A stretch of DNA of 64,000 nt from Zarea fungicola (GCA_900169235.1 FWCC01000130.1:1-64000); one strand, 5' to 3'; counted from the first letter of the stretch, positions 43,543 to 56,300 are shown. Numbers and translations are program-made. Notes: generated by a model not told the origin, from the letters alone.

Positions 43543-45257
43543 CTAACCGCGGACCTTGAATGGGTGCGCCTCGGTATTGAAGACAAACTGGTTGGCCCCG
43601 TCGCCCTTGACCTGAACAGCCGTGTCATCGACAAAAATGAGGTAGAGGTACTTGAGGGTCTCGGCGAGGAAGAAGCTCTGCTGGAAGTTGTCAAAACCAC
43701 CACCGTCAGCCTTTGAGACATCCCTGAGACCAGAGTAGCCGCTGCCAGCACGACACTTTGATGTGATGCTGTTGAAACCCTGCCAGGCCATATCCTGGTA
43801 CTTTTTATCGCCAGTGGCACGATACGCGTAGTAGATGGACTCCATGGTCTCTGGGCGGAGGACGTAGTCGCCCCCGTCAATCCAGAAACCAGACTTGGCA
43901 TAGAAAGCAGCCTGGTCGGCAGGAGGGCTGCCGCTGGGATTGGCGGCATCGATCCAGCGGAAGACTTCGGGGCCAATGCCGCTGGCGGTCTCGTTGTAAG
44001 TTTGGAAGTACGACTCGGTAAGTTGAAGGCCGAACTGGGTGTACTTGTCTTCTTTAAGGACAAGTCCAGCGAGGATAAAGTTGCCGCCAGCGAAGCTAGT
44101 CACTATTGTACCGTGTCAACACTATCTCTAGTGTGTATTTTCTAACAAATTTCGTTACTTACAGTGACCGGTTACAGGAAAGGTCTGCTGCCCAGAGAAC
44201 TGGTTCAAAAAGGTCAACTCCTTGCGGGAGGTGGGGTGTGAAGCGAGATGCGCAATGGTCGAGTCGGCAGCAGCGATCCAACGGTCGCGGTAGAGGCCAT
44301 ACGACTTTGGATCGTAGACGTACATCTTGATGAGGTACTCGTAGAAGCTGTCGGCGCCACCAGACCAGCCACCATCACTGTTGAGGAACGTGCCATTTTG
44401 AGTGCTGATGGAGGTACCAACCAGGCCGGGCCAGGCCTCGGGTGAACCCGTCGGCTTCAGCAGGTATGACTCGCACTTTTCTGCGAGCTTGGCATATTTG
44501 GGATTTCCCGTAAGGTCACTCAAGCGCGTCCACTCAAGGATCAGGGTGCCCATCTCGGCAAGGTTGCTGCTCGAGGTGCCGCTGATGCTAGGTTTGGGGT
44601 TGAGGGTAACATAACCGTCGGCGAGACCGCTTGGCGTGTTAAACGCAATGCTGAGCGAGTCAGCGAGGCTTGCGGCCTGTGTCAGGAGCGCATCGACCTT
44701 TTTGGGGTCGTTGGGTAGGCGCTTGTAAGGTCCCTTGAGAAGGTCGTACGCTGCGGGGTGTTAGTGACAGGTAACGGTGAAGGGGTTTGGACAGCCTATA
44801 TTGCGTACCACTCAGCAGACCACCAATATACCGAATCGTGCTCTCGAAGAGAGAAAGGACTTCATTTGGCTGGCGAGTCGTAGTGAAGTTGACACTAGGG
44901 ATAAAGTCCAGGATGATGTTGACAACCTCTTTATTGTTCATTACAATAGCAGTGTCAAGGGCATCGATTGGAGTTAGACCCCATTGAGCTCTAGAGCAGT
45001 GTTAGCAGCCAACCATCTTTGAAATGAAACCTCTCTCCACCTAACCTGTCATCCTCGTAAGTGTTGGTGATGGGCAAGAGGCTATCATGAGGGAATGCAT
45101 GCGCGTAATAGCCATCCCAAGCAGTCTGAAAAGCCTGGCGGACTGCAGTGGCACGGGCGTGGTCGGGGGCGGGAGCCCGCTTCTCGGTGGTCTCGGTGGC
45201 CGGTAAAGCGAGAACCTGGCTGACAAAGGCAGCAATCATGCAAACGGAGGTCTTCAT
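43543..45257 (-). CDS. GH47 alpha-1,2-mannosidase (class I)
   Basis: A 513-residue protein with exons 45257-45046, 44990-44809, 44750-44163 and 44102-43543. It has a signal peptide (MKTSVCMIAAFVSQVLALP) and the family blocks in order: AFQTAWDGYYAHAFPHDSL, WGLTPIDALDTAIVM, LFESTIRYIGGLLSAYDL, LEWTRLSDLTGNPKYA, DSFYEYLIKMYVYDP, RPETMESIYYAYRATGD and FVFNTEAHPFK. The last contains the Thr that binds calcium. The length equals that of secreted fungal 1,2-alpha-mannosidases such as Aspergillus MsdS. It trims alpha-1,2-mannose from N-glycans, in the secretory path or outside the cell. It lacks a transmembrane anchor. The adjacent GH16 and CFEM genes make a cell-wall theme. Confidence 0.94.
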
Positions 45258-47946
45258 GATGATGTTGATATCTCAATTAAGAGAGGTTGGCTGGGGTGAA
45301 TGCCAAACCTGGGGCGACCAGGCATGCGGGCGAAGCTACATTTATGTACGAATGCCGCAGCCTCGGGCATGCTGGGTAGCTTCCTGCCCTCTTGCCTTCC
45401 TGTTATGTCCCCCCACCATTTTTGGAGATATTGTTACTCCAGCGTCGGGGAAAGATATGCCGTCACTTGTCATTCCAGTCATGTAATACAACCCTACAAG
45501 CGGCTAGTGGGACGACGATCAGGCCGGGCAATGCCTAGAAAAGGCCTAAGCAACACGAGACGTGCATTTGAATTATAGGCAGTGGGGAGCCAAGGTGCCT
45601 GTAGGTTCATGGCCGTTGCTTTGTTGAGACAAAACTATTAATAACGAAGCGGTGTTAATGCCGGATAGTGTGGCTTCATCTCGGCGCTATTCCATCGGAC
45701 ATCAGTGGGACAGTAGTATGGGGGCTACACAAGCCACATGTGAATTTGAAGTTCCGCAAAAGCCTGTCGCTGTCCTTTCAGCTGTTTTCACATCATGGAC
45801 GAGTTGTGCGAGGTTCTTTGAAGGCAATTGGCAATGATTTGCAACACAAGGAATAGTCGCACCTGTGCGCCAAGTCGTACTGTTGTCCAGGCACCGATCA
45901 TGATGGCTGGAAGCCTGGTCAAGGTAAGATGCGGGGTTGTATGGGGCAGTTGATTTGCCGAAGGACGACCGTTAAACGATGGCCTGACTTCCACAGCTTG
46001 CCAACAGCGCACAATGCCAGACGGTATGCAGCGACTATACTGGCTGCAGGATGACAGAGCTTGACTGCTGCTGTCTATATCACAGTCATTTATACCGCAT
46101 TGACTGCGGAGTAGTGTGTTTACGGAGACAGCATTTCTGATGGATCCCATAACTAGCTATTCTTAGTGCAGTGGCTATGTACAACATGGGGCACACGACA
46201 GGGCTGTGGGTGTCTGGATTACACTACCTTGCCTACCCTGCAGATAGTGTGGGCATGTAACGAAGTTACAAGTTATAAGCTATAGTTGTCTGTCTAATTG
46301 ATGCTCGAATAGTATCAATGCCAATCTTTTGCTAGTTGGCGTAGCAGTTATAGACAGTTGTTACAGGGCATGACAGATTCTTCACTCTGAGAACATTGGC
46401 AGATGATGGGCACCTGCGTAAGACTTCTTTTGAAAGTTGGGTTTGTTTTGGTTAGCGGTGGTTGTGATTAATAAACAGAGTAAGCGTGTACTGTTCAGTA
46501 AACCGTTGTGGCAATAGTAATTTTGACAATAAGCGCCGCGCGCTGCATGAGCTCTAGCAGTGGTCCACCGCCTGATACGAGAGTCTGGGGAAACCATATC
46601 GGCAATCCATAGATCTTTGATGGGGACCAGACGATGAGGTGCAGCTAGCACCAGCTCTCATCAAAAGACAAATGTATGCGGTGCACGAAGCTAGGCAATA
46701 CATTCTATATGGCACGCGCGACAGGGGAAAGCTGTTGGTACCTATCACTCTGCGGTCGCAGAAAAAAAGGCAACCAAGAGTAACCTCCGAGCCTTTGTCG
46801 CAGGTCCATCCCTTGTATCGTCAAAACTAGGTTGTGGAAGATTCGTTCAATTCCAGCAAAGGTGCGGAGACTGTATAATTCAAATCTTCATAATGTTAAT
46901 AGATTTTGGTAAGAGAAGAAAATAAAAAAAGCTCAATAGAAGAAGACACATCATAGGTTTTTAAATCGTCCTCGATCCATCAACACAATAACATGTCCTG
47001 TGGGGCTTCGCAACTCTCGACTGGTCGCAGCAATGCCGAAGACGGCGCAATAAAGATGGTGCAATCCCAGCCTGATGAGAAAGGGATATTTTCAATCGGA
47101 TCCTACCAGAAGCAAGGAAAGCGCAATAATGAAAGCAACGCAAAGTACAGTTATGGCACTGCGTCGCCACAAGCAATGTGAAAGACAACTGCGCGGAGGC
47201 CAAACCACAAATCGCCAAGTCAGGAACAAAAAACAGGGAATACAGTGGAGAATAGTCACGTATGGGCGAATGAATCACAGGATGGCGCTATTGCAGTAGG
47301 GGAACAAGGGAAGAGCCAGGATTTTGCGAGGGCGGGTTCCACCTTGTCTTGATGTAATGATGAGCGTCACCAGTTAGCGGAAATAGAGTGATACCTACTG
47401 GGGATGTACGGGCCAAGCTCTAAAACACTGTTGCTGAGGGTAATTGTGGCCACTAGTCGCGCACGATACACATCGTTTTGATTTCTCATGCCTGTACCAG
47501 TAGAAATTAGTAAATGGCAATGTAGAGGAAGGATTGCGCTTTGCAAGTATGTAGATAGTCCAATACTTGGTTTTCTTGCCTCGCCCACAGCAAGCCACTG
47601 TCTCATGGGCCATCTGGAAGGCCTCATTACGTACTGCCATCCGTGCGATCCAGGAAATTACCACGCGCTAACTTTGCATCACTAGTGACACGACAATATG
47701 TACACCGACGTTATGTACCTGGCAGATATTTGCTTGTTTTTTGGCCACGAGAAGCTTGGTCCAGCCCCCCAGACCCAGTCAAGATCTAATATAAACAGAA
47801 TCTGCCATCCTGCCCATCTCAACTGCCTTTCTCTCCCCTCTTTCCCAGTACATATTGCTTTCCGTTTCTCTTTTTCCCCTGCCCCTAACTTGTCGCCTTT
47901 GAGCGCCATATCTATACGAATCCGTCTTATAATATCATAATCCATA
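45258..47946. other. Long intergenic region, no gene supported
   Basis: About 2.7 kb with stop codons spread in all frames. Open frames such as 45788-46150 (-) and 46639-46830 (+) show no domain. The right end is the promoter of the CFEM gene, with a TATAAAC at 47790-47796 and a CT-rich tract at about 47820-47880. Confidence 0.5.
47790..47796 (+). promoter_or_regulatory. TATA box candidate of the CFEM gene
   Basis: TATAAAC about 157 bp before the start codon, followed by a pyrimidine-rich stretch that often marks the transcription start in fungi. Confidence 0.4.
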
Positions 47947-48593
47947 ATGAAGGTCGCTCTCGCTTCTCTCGCCGTCATCGGCTTCGCTGCTGCTCAGGAT
48001 CTCACTGGCATCCCTACTTGCGCTGTTAGTCACCTCTGCAAATACATAATAGTAACCCGCTTAAAACTGTCATATGCTAACCAAATTCACAGCTTGGCTG
48101 CATTACCCAGGTCATACCCGGCTCAGCCTGCTCGCTCACCGATGTTGACTGCTTCTGCAACGCGGTGAAGCAGGCCCAGATTCAGAATCTTGCTGGCAAG
48201 TGCCTCAACAAAGAATGCACTGCCGATGAGCTCACCCAGGCCGCGAACGCGACAAAGAGCTTTTGCGCCCAGCTGACCTCGACGACTTCTGCAACTGTCA
48301 CTGTCACTGCCGGCGCGTCCTCTTCCGCCTCGTCCAGCTCCGCCTCCACCACCGGCACGCATGCCTCCAACTCGACTGTCTCCACGTCGAGCACCAGTTC
48401 CGCGAACAGCACCAGCACTGGTTACCATAACTCGACTACCGTGAGCACCGCGACCAAGACTTCCAGCACTGGTGACCTGACTGCCACCATCACCACGACC
48501 ACCACACAAACTCCTACCAAGACACCCAACGCTGCCGCTGGTACTGCTGTTGGTGCTCTTTTCGCCGTTGTCGCCTTTGCCTTTGCTCTGTAA
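47947..48593 (+). CDS. CFEM-domain GPI-type surface protein
   Basis: A 192-residue protein with exons 47947-48024 and 48093-48593. A signal peptide (MKVALASLAVIGFAAAQ) is followed by one CFEM domain with eight cysteines: PTC, LGC, SAC, DCFC, GKC, KEC and SFC. The Asp of LTDVDCFC sits where the axial haem ligand is in haem-binding CFEM proteins. A Ser/Thr-rich stalk of about 80 residues and a hydrophobic tail (GALFAVVAFAFAL) suggest a GPI anchor. Known CFEM proteins take up haem iron or act in host interaction and wall stability. The choice here cannot be made from sequence alone. Confidence 0.92.
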
Positions 48594-48915
48594 ACGGAGA
48601 TTTTGTTATCGGCTGGATACTCTTTACAGAAAAGCGCGTTGGAATCCATGAAAAATTAGTAGTGTGCCGGAATTATATAGAATGCTAATATGTTAATGCT
48701 ATAATACTCATTACAAGCAAGCCTCGCCACATGTGTTGCAGTGTGTCGCGGACATCCAAGTAAGTAGAAGTAGTTGATAATACCATAACGCAACATAAAT
48801 GTAAGAATTCTTGAAATAAATGACGGAAATTTAGGCTATACAAGAAACAACGCTTCTGTTATGCATCATATCCAATGTTCTATGCCTTTTTATACCATGT
48901 ACAAGACGACCGACC
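48594..48915. other. Convergent 3' region
   Basis: About 320 bp of AT-rich sequence between convergent genes. No gene seen. Confidence 0.6.
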
Positions 48916-50511
48916 CTACTCTGGACGGATTGTGCAAAGCCTCTGAAACGCCGTGGCCACGCGAACGCTGCCCACATCAACAAATCGATAAAACACATCC
49001 GCGACGGCCAGCACGATGCCGAAATTGAACACCAATGTCAACAGGATCCCCTTTGCCCTGTCCGCACTCGTCTCGACACCCGTAAACGCCAGGAGAGCAG
49101 GCCCAGTGACATAGCCAATCGCGTGCAGCAAAGGACCATGGACAATGTACAGCGAGTAGCTAATGTTGCCCAGGTACTGCGCCGTCGGGGTGAGAAACGG
49201 CCGCTGCATCGTCTTATTGCTCGAGAGGGCAATCAGGAAGAGCACGCCGCCGACGGCATGAACATAGCGCTTCGGGTCGTCAGTCCACGAGGGCACGAGC
49301 CAATTATATATCGTAATGTAACCGGGGGTCTCGTCGCCATACCGAGGCGGGTAGGAGAGGAGATACAGGCCGGCGAGCGCCAGGGCCACAATACCAAGTG
49401 TCCTCGTCGGCCTGCCTCGCGGTTCCTGTGACTGCGGGCGGCGCCCCCCCAGTTCTGCCTCGAAATCGTAGTCGGCGCCGCCGCCACGGTGGATGCCAGA
49501 CCCCGGCGACAGTGACGATGCCTTGGTGTGTTCGTTTCGGATAATGTCGAGCTCCGCGAGTACGGCGCCGGCCAGGAACAGCGCCACCTCCCACTTATTG
49601 CAGCGCACCGCAGCGTAAATCATCAGCGCCATGATGCAGAGCCGCGCGCCGACGCGGCAGCACGCGAGCGCCGCCAGGCACACGGTCACGACGAGCGATG
49701 CGCGGAACTCGAGGGTCACCGTCCACAGGTGCGGGTCGTAGTGCGTCCAGATCGGCGGGGTCCACGGGTTGAGCAGCAGGCCCATCTGCTCGCGCCAGTC
49801 GGCGACGGCCGCCCAGAGGGTGTCCTTGCGGCCCGGGTGGAAGTCAGGCCAGAAGAAGACGTTTTGGAGGGTGTCAATGTTGCGGCGCGCGGGCTCAAAG
49901 ACGCCCAGGTAGGCGGCGAACGCGGTCGCGAGCGTCGCGGCCATCGGGGGCAGGTAGAGGCGGACGCCGCGGCGCAGGAGGCTGGCCCCGACGGCGGTGG
50001 TGAGCTCGGCGTGGCGCTGCTGGCGGATGAGCTGGAGCGGCCTCGCGGCGTTGACGTAGCCGCCGATGAGGAAGAAGAGGGCGACCATGGCGTGGCCGGC
50101 GTGCACGAGGCGGAGGAACGGCAGCTGGATGAGGAATAGGTTGTGCTCGCTCACTCCGTAGCCCTCCTCGACGACGCCGCTAAAGGCCCATGTGCAGTGG
50201 TATATGTACACGATGACGGCGGCGATGCCTCGCACACCCTGCAGGTAAGCCGTCGGCGAGTGGGCGCCTCGCCGGCCTTTGCTGCCGTTGTTCGTCTCCA
50301 TCGCGGGGTTGGTGATGTAGCCGGCCCCGGTCCGGCCGGGCGACGAACTTCGGGTCGGGAGGCCTGACGCCGCTGTGCCGGTCGATCGTATCGTACTTGT
50401 GGCCGAGGTGACTCGGCTCGTTAGAAACCGGCCGTATTGTACCGCTGTGTCGTATAGGGATTGCTGACCCGGCTGCTGGAGCATCTCTCTCTTTTCGCTG
50501 TGGATGTCCAT
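48916..50511 (-). CDS. Acyltransferase-3 family membrane protein
   Basis: A 531-residue intronless protein of high GC content compared with its neighbours. After a polar N-terminus of about 85 residues it shows AYLQGVRGIAAVIVYIYHCTW, the usual opening of acyltransferase-3 (OafA-like) proteins, with the conserved GxRG and the His that is thought to be catalytic. About ten hydrophobic segments follow, with LWTVTLEFRASL and YLGNISYSLYIVHGP, both typical. Such proteins move acyl groups onto sugars, lipids or small metabolites at membranes. A cytosolic loop after the sixth or so helix is rich in Gly and Arg. Its substrate is unknown. The GC-rich base usage could reflect strong codon bias or a different history from its neighbours. 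Confidence 0.88.
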   Translation of the reverse strand: MDIHSEKREMLQQPGQQSLYDTAVQYGRFLTSRVTSATSTIRSTGTAASGLPTRSSSPGRTGAGYITNPAMETNNGSKGRRGAHSPTAYLQGVRGIAAVIVYIYHCTWAFSGVVEEGYGVSEHNLFLIQLPFLRLVHAGHAMVALFFLIGGYVNAARPLQLIRQQRHAELTTAVGASLLRRGVRLYLPPMAATLATAFAAYLGVFEPARRNIDTLQNVFFWPDFHPGRKDTLWAAVADWREQMGLLLNPWTPPIWTHYDPHLWTVTLEFRASLVVTVCLAALACCRVGARLCIMALMIYAAVRCNKWEVALFLAGAVLAELDIIRNEHTKASSLSPGSGIHRGGGADYDFEAELGGRRPQSQEPRGRPTRTLGIVALALAGLYLLSYPPRYGDETPGYITIYNWLVPSWTDDPKRYVHAVGGVLFLIALSSNKTMQRPFLTPTAQYLGNISYSLYIVHGPLLHAIGYVTGPALLAFTGVETSADRAKGILLTLVFNFGIVLAVADVFYRFVDVGSVRVATAFQRLCTIRPE

Positions 50512-53366
50512 TGTCGTTGTAGAGGCAAGCAGGCTAGTCGCGCATTCGTCGTAATGAATGCCGTTGGCTATCGAAGCCTATTGCGTGAAAAGGGACACGA
50601 TCTGAAACAGAAAATGCGATAAAATTGCGACAAAGGAGTGACTGAAAGCGAAGAATTAAACAGCTACAAGGAAATCTCTTGACACATGAGGACAGTCAAT
50701 CTTCCAACCGCGCAATGTCCTATTATCCAGTTGGGACTCCCGTTCAGGTAATCTAGGGCTCTCTATGAAAACCCCAAAGCACCCGGCGCTTTGCTGTTCA
50801 ATTTATGAACTGTAAAAGAAGGAAAAGGAGCAGGTTCTGCGATTGAACCAAGGAGGGGCGAATTCCTCCTTTTTGAGCGCCTTCTTACCAGTAGAATAGT
50901 TGACACGGTTTAACATTAATAAACTGATGACTTCCCCTGTAAGAAACGGCGGCCCTAGTGCAACTTCCACACCACTAGTAAAAGCCTGACTGGTGCATTA
51001 TTACTGGTCCAAGGAATGTGGCGCGTTCTTAGCGAAGCCAAAGCCAGAACAGAACAATCAGAAGTGAGGGCGGGCACTTTTTCAGCTGTTTTATTCCCCT
51101 GACTGATGAACCATGTGGATCGCGTGTGGTTTGATCTTCAGTGGAAACGACAAGCCTCTTGGCCACCAAGTTCAGAGTTGGTTTTTATGACAGCTGCCGA
51201 TCATTACTTAAAGATCCACGTCTTTGCGCGGCCCCTTTTCGCACAATCATGGCATCACTGTAAAAAATGATGTTGCTGCTTCCCTTTATTCTTTGGAGAA
51301 GCTGAGTCAAGGTAGACTCTATGTCTGAGGCATGTCGATGCGCCACAGCGGGTTTTGTTGGAGAAAATTTACAGGCTACTTGGGTCGGAGACGCTACACC
51401 ATCTTCAAGAGGCTGGAAGTTATCAACTATCAAAATGCAATGCCGGCATAGCCTGCCATAGACTCTTGTAATTTGGCAGGCGCCATCTCTACCGGCCGTT
51501 TTTGGAAAGAAGAAGACACATGATAGGCTAGTTTGGTGTGAATTATATGGGGGAAGCGATATCGCTGTCTCGGCTCTACTCTAGCCACATTCTAGTCTCA
51601 ATGGTCGACAATTCTGAGGGTGCAGGTCGATAATTCCTAGGGCCCTTTATTATTGGCACAGAAACTATCTCTGGCTGCGTCGCGCCGTCATTGCGTAGGT
51701 GACGCCTCATCCCCGCCAACCGAAGCTGTTTCTGCTAGAGGCAGGCCGTCCATGATTCATGCGACAGGTCTAGGATCTACTTTGCTGAGTGTCAATAGGA
51801 TGCGGCACGGGCTGTGGTCGTGCCGCCCAACATCACTATAGGCGTTGCAGGGCCTGACCTGTGATCATGATTCCCTGCTTCGCTTTTTGCGCGTTTGTGT
51901 TACTGCCGCAGATGAAGTTAAACCCTTGAGCCCCTGTCTTATTAAAGTATACCTGTGATTAATGCACCCCTGGTTTAGCTGGCAACATGGCATTGATGAT
52001 TGTCACCCTATCTACGTGAATACAACAAAAGATGAAAATAGACGCTGTAGTCATTGGATTTCATCAAACTTGACTGTCGAGTAGACATCCGAGCGTGGAC
52101 GAATTCCATGTAGGTAGTCATCGAAGATACAGAGTAGTTGCAGTCAACGTCGTAAGCTCAGGATGATCCAACTGGTTCGCAACGCTTGCTAAGAAACAGA
52201 AAAAGCCATGGCCGAATACAAAGCTTTTCTTCCCGGTGCCATCACCTACCTATCGCACCTTCTCAGCAGTCCATTAATAAACAAGAATGACAATGAATGA
52301 CAATAATAGGGGGCTAATCCATGCGACCCTGCTGAACCAGAATGCAAGGAAGTGCAGACTCAATCGTAGGCCAAGAAAACAAACAAACAGGCGAGGACAA
52401 AAAGCCAAAGTAGAGCCAGAGCAAGAGCTGCAAACAATTAAAACAATAAAATTCTCTGTAACCAAAGTCAAAACATATCTTAGTCGTACCTACTAAGGCG
52501 GTCGACCGCTGCTATCGCGCTACTCCTGCTGTTGTTGGCCTCGTCTATCCTAGGCGTTCCTCTTTGCCTCTAACTTATAGTTAATGAAGTCACTCAGATT
52601 TGCGCGGTGCGAAAAGATGAATGCACTGTGTGCAGTTATAACCGTTACCAAGCCAGGGGGCAGCATATCGAAAAGATATAACTTAGTTTCTCTAAGAAGA
52701 GAAGAGAAGAGAAGACATAATTTTGGAACAGGCGAAAATGAATAATAACAATCAACATTACAATGATGGCTCCTCTGTCCCAACTGCACTAACAAGCGGC
52801 GCCAATTCGTGGCGGGAAAAAGCTTGCAACCCAAAGGTGGAGAGGAGAAGTGAGCTGACAGGTAATCTCACCTCGCATCGCTGCACATTGCCAGGCACTG
52901 TATTCCTACACTAGTCGCCTCTCCCAACTGCGCTGCGTCGCCTATTCCTGGCGGTACAAAGCTGCCGCCGGGTGAGCTGACAGGTGAGCTGACAGGTAAT
53001 CTCACGACCGTTGCCTTGTTGTACATTGTAGGGCATTGTGCCTGTGCTTGGCACTTTGACCCTCATTCATTGCACTCTAGAACCCCAGGTGCTGTTTACA
53101 AGTGCGTTGGCTAACTGGCCGACACAGAAGCCATCTCGCCGACCCCAAACCACTCTTAGCCAGAGCAACTAACACCATCCACTCCCATCTCGCCTCATAT
53201 TCCCGTCCGGGTCACAGCCATTGGGCTAGTTTATGCCAAAGTTCAAGAAAGACGCCAAGCCAAGAGCGACGGCTTGTGTCCCGTCGTCGTCTACCTCTTT
53301 AGCTTTGTCTTTCAGTTGGCAAGGATAAGACAACACTGGGTTTTCATAGTGTTCATTTGACCGACA
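50512..53366. other. Long intergenic region, no gene supported
   Basis: About 2.9 kb. No frame has a recognisable domain; an 82-codon minus-strand frame at 51185-51433 is the longest of note. The right part contains direct repeats at 52850-53005 and lies in the promoter of the ABC transporter gene. Confidence 0.5.
52850..53005. repeat. Direct repeat of a 22-bp motif
   Basis: GTGAGCTGACAGGTAATCTC(AC) occurs at 52850-52871 and again at 52984-53005; the second copy is preceded by a partial copy (GTGAGCTGACAG, 52972-52983). The flanks also share an ACATTG...GGCA(C/T)TG pattern. The motif carries GTGAG and CTCAC at its ends, giving it weak dyad symmetry. Confidence 0.75.
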
Positions 53367-56300
53367 ATGGCGTCCGTCTTTTTCTACGCCTCGCATCTTA
53401 CGACGGAGAGCATCCTCGCCATCAATCAGCGCCAGTTTGCACGCGAATGCCCCGCCTCCGCCGATCAAGCGTTTGGGCCCGCGATTCGGGGCTGCCGCTC
53501 CCAGTTTGACTTTACGCTCCTTTTTGAAGAGACTATTCTCACCCTACTGCCATGCATTGTCTTTATCCTGTTGGTTTTTTTCCGCGCCATCGCCTTGCTG
53601 CGTGAAGCTCCCGTCACCAAGACTGATTGGGCTGTTACAGCCAAGACTGTAAGTTTCAAAGTCACAGTTTGAGGAGTTTTGCCGATGTGACAGATGATTG
53701 ACAACGACAATGGTTACATGCAGGCGACTCTCGTAGTCTCATCGGGCCTAAGCCTTGCATTCCTCATTATGCAAAGCATCAGCGGCGGGACCAAGACCAC
53801 TGCTTCCATTGCGGCTGCTGCGTTGTCCCTTTTCGCCAGCCTCGCCGCCTCTGGCATTTCCCCCTATGAGCATATGAGAAGCACCCGCCCGTCCAACGTA
53901 CTACTTGCTTACCTGTTCTTCACTGTTCTCTTCAGTGCAGTCCGCGCACGAACGTATTGGCTGATGCCTCAACCAGCACTGGCTGCTATTCTGACTGCGG
54001 ACTGTGCGGTCAAGACTCTTGCCTTCTGCCTGGAAGCCAAGAACAAAAGTCATCTCTCACTTGGCTCGGAAAAGCCATCCTCTGAGGAGAGCGCCGGTCC
54101 AATCAGCAAGGCATTTTTCTTCTGGCTCAACTCGCTCTTTTTCATCGGATTCAAAAGGAGCTTCCAGCCCGCAGATGTCGGACCCATCGACAAAAAGCTG
54201 TATGCTGATAGTCTCAGAACGAGATTTGCTCCCATTGTGAATGGCGTAAGCGGTAATTACTTTGGTTCTATACTGTTGGCGTTGTTAGGAGCTAATATTT
54301 TGCTTCTTAGTGGATTCGCCATTCAAGCTCACTCTTCTCACTCTCAAATGTCTTGGCGTGTCTACTTTCAAACCAATGCTCCCTAGACTAGCCTTGACTG
54401 GATTTACGTACTCACAGGCCTTTTTCGTCGAGGCCATGCTTAACTACCTCGATGATGATGCGCCAATGAACAACGGTGTTGGTTTAATAGGTGCTTGCGC
54501 TCTGGTCTACCTGGGCATGGCTGTAAGTGTGCTTCGCTGTACCGCAAGCTTGTATCTTTTGATGTGTACTCACATACTTGAAACAGGTTTCAACCAGCTT
54601 TTATTGGCGACAGGTCTTCAGAAACGCCACCATGATTCGCGGCGGCCTCATTACGGGCATATTCGAAAAGGTCTTGCGACTGCGCAAAGACAGCAGCATA
54701 GAGTCTACCGCAATGACCCTGATGATTTCTGATGTGCAGCGCATTGTCAAAGGCGCAGAGTTCATATACGAGGTCTTTGTAGGCGTCATTGAGACTTCTT
54801 TGGCAACGTATCTGCTGTACCGACGAATTGGAGTTGCCTGCTTTACGATGCTCGGGCTTGGTCTTGGTATGTCTTCTCGATTGCTAAATTGACGAAACAA
54901 TACTAATGCCATGGATAGTGTGCGGTGGAGGCAGCGTCTGGATAGCCCAGATTCTAAGCGTTCAGCAGCAGGCTTGGTTTGGCGCAGTTCAGACACGAAT
55001 CGGTGCCACCAAGAGGCTGCTTGACTCCATGAAGGCGGTCAAGATGATGGGCTCGGAAGAGCGGGTCGGCGCCGTAGTCAAGGAACTTCGAGATCTAGAG
55101 ATTCATTCCGCCAAGTACTTCCGGACATTGGCCGGCGTGACTGTGCTTTTGTGTAAGTGTGCCCGAGGCGTCCCTCTTTGTGCAGTTGCTAATGACATGT
55201 AGCCTACAGCATGTTGACCATTGCTCCTCTGTTGGTTTTTGGTACATACGTTGGCCTATCAGGCGCTGCGCATGCTGAGCTTGACACTACGAAGATGTTC
55301 TCGTCTCTCGTGATCATTTCTCTTGTTGGCGGACCGCTTATTCACCTCCTACAAGGCCTTCCAGCAATAGGCTCGGCGTATGGCTGTTTCAAGCGGATTT
55401 ACAACTTCATGAATATTCCGGAGCCAATCAATACAGTGGAAGCAGTTGCGGGCTGCGGAAATGCAACCGCAACATCAGATACAGACGCTATGGTTGCCGT
55501 AAGCCTGCAGGACGCGTCATTCGGATGGACCGCTGATAAGCCCATCTTACAACACGTCAATCTAAACATTAAGCAAGGGTCGCAGATTGCTATTATTGGT
55601 CGCGTCGGCTCAGGAAAGTCTCTTCTCATGAAATCCATTGTTGGTGAAACCGAACGATTAGGTGGCACGATCGCCGTTTCCAACAGAGGCATAGCCTACT
55701 GTGACCAGACTGCGTGGCTGGAGAATGTCTCCGCTGAAGTGAATTGGACTCAGTATGCTGCTACTAGCGAAAGAAGCTGTCTGATTACTGTAATGGTACT
55801 GTTGGCAGTGCCGGTGTACGGCTCAGTGGTGGTCAGCGGCATCGCCTGGTAAGTGAGGGTTTAACACCGCGATTGCTACCTGCCCTACATGTGCCATGCA
55901 TCTAACAGGTTTCCTTTAGGCTCTTGCTCGTGCAGTTTCTGCGAAAAAACAGATAATTCTTCTAGATGATGTGTTTAGCGCCCTAGATCGACGGACCAAG
56001 AAGCGTGTCGCGACAAAGCTATTGGGCTCGGAAGGTCTTCTTCGCCAACTAAACACTACAGTGATCTACACGACACACGACAGTGAGTATACAAGATCAT
56101 GCTGTGAATCAATAAGAAACTAATCTCTGTTTTAGAAACTGTTGCTGCTCTTGCAGATGAAGTCTACGAGATTGAAGAGGATGGATCTTTGACGAAGGCT
56201 TCCGCAGACGAGATTGAAGAAGTACCCTCGGATGGAGAAGACACCGAAAATGGAGCCAGTGAGGACCGCAACACAACAACCGGGAGTGATCCTACCCTGA

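Noticed and set aside
49528..50139. 203-codon plus-strand frame
   Set aside because: Antisense shadow of the GC-rich acyltransferase gene.
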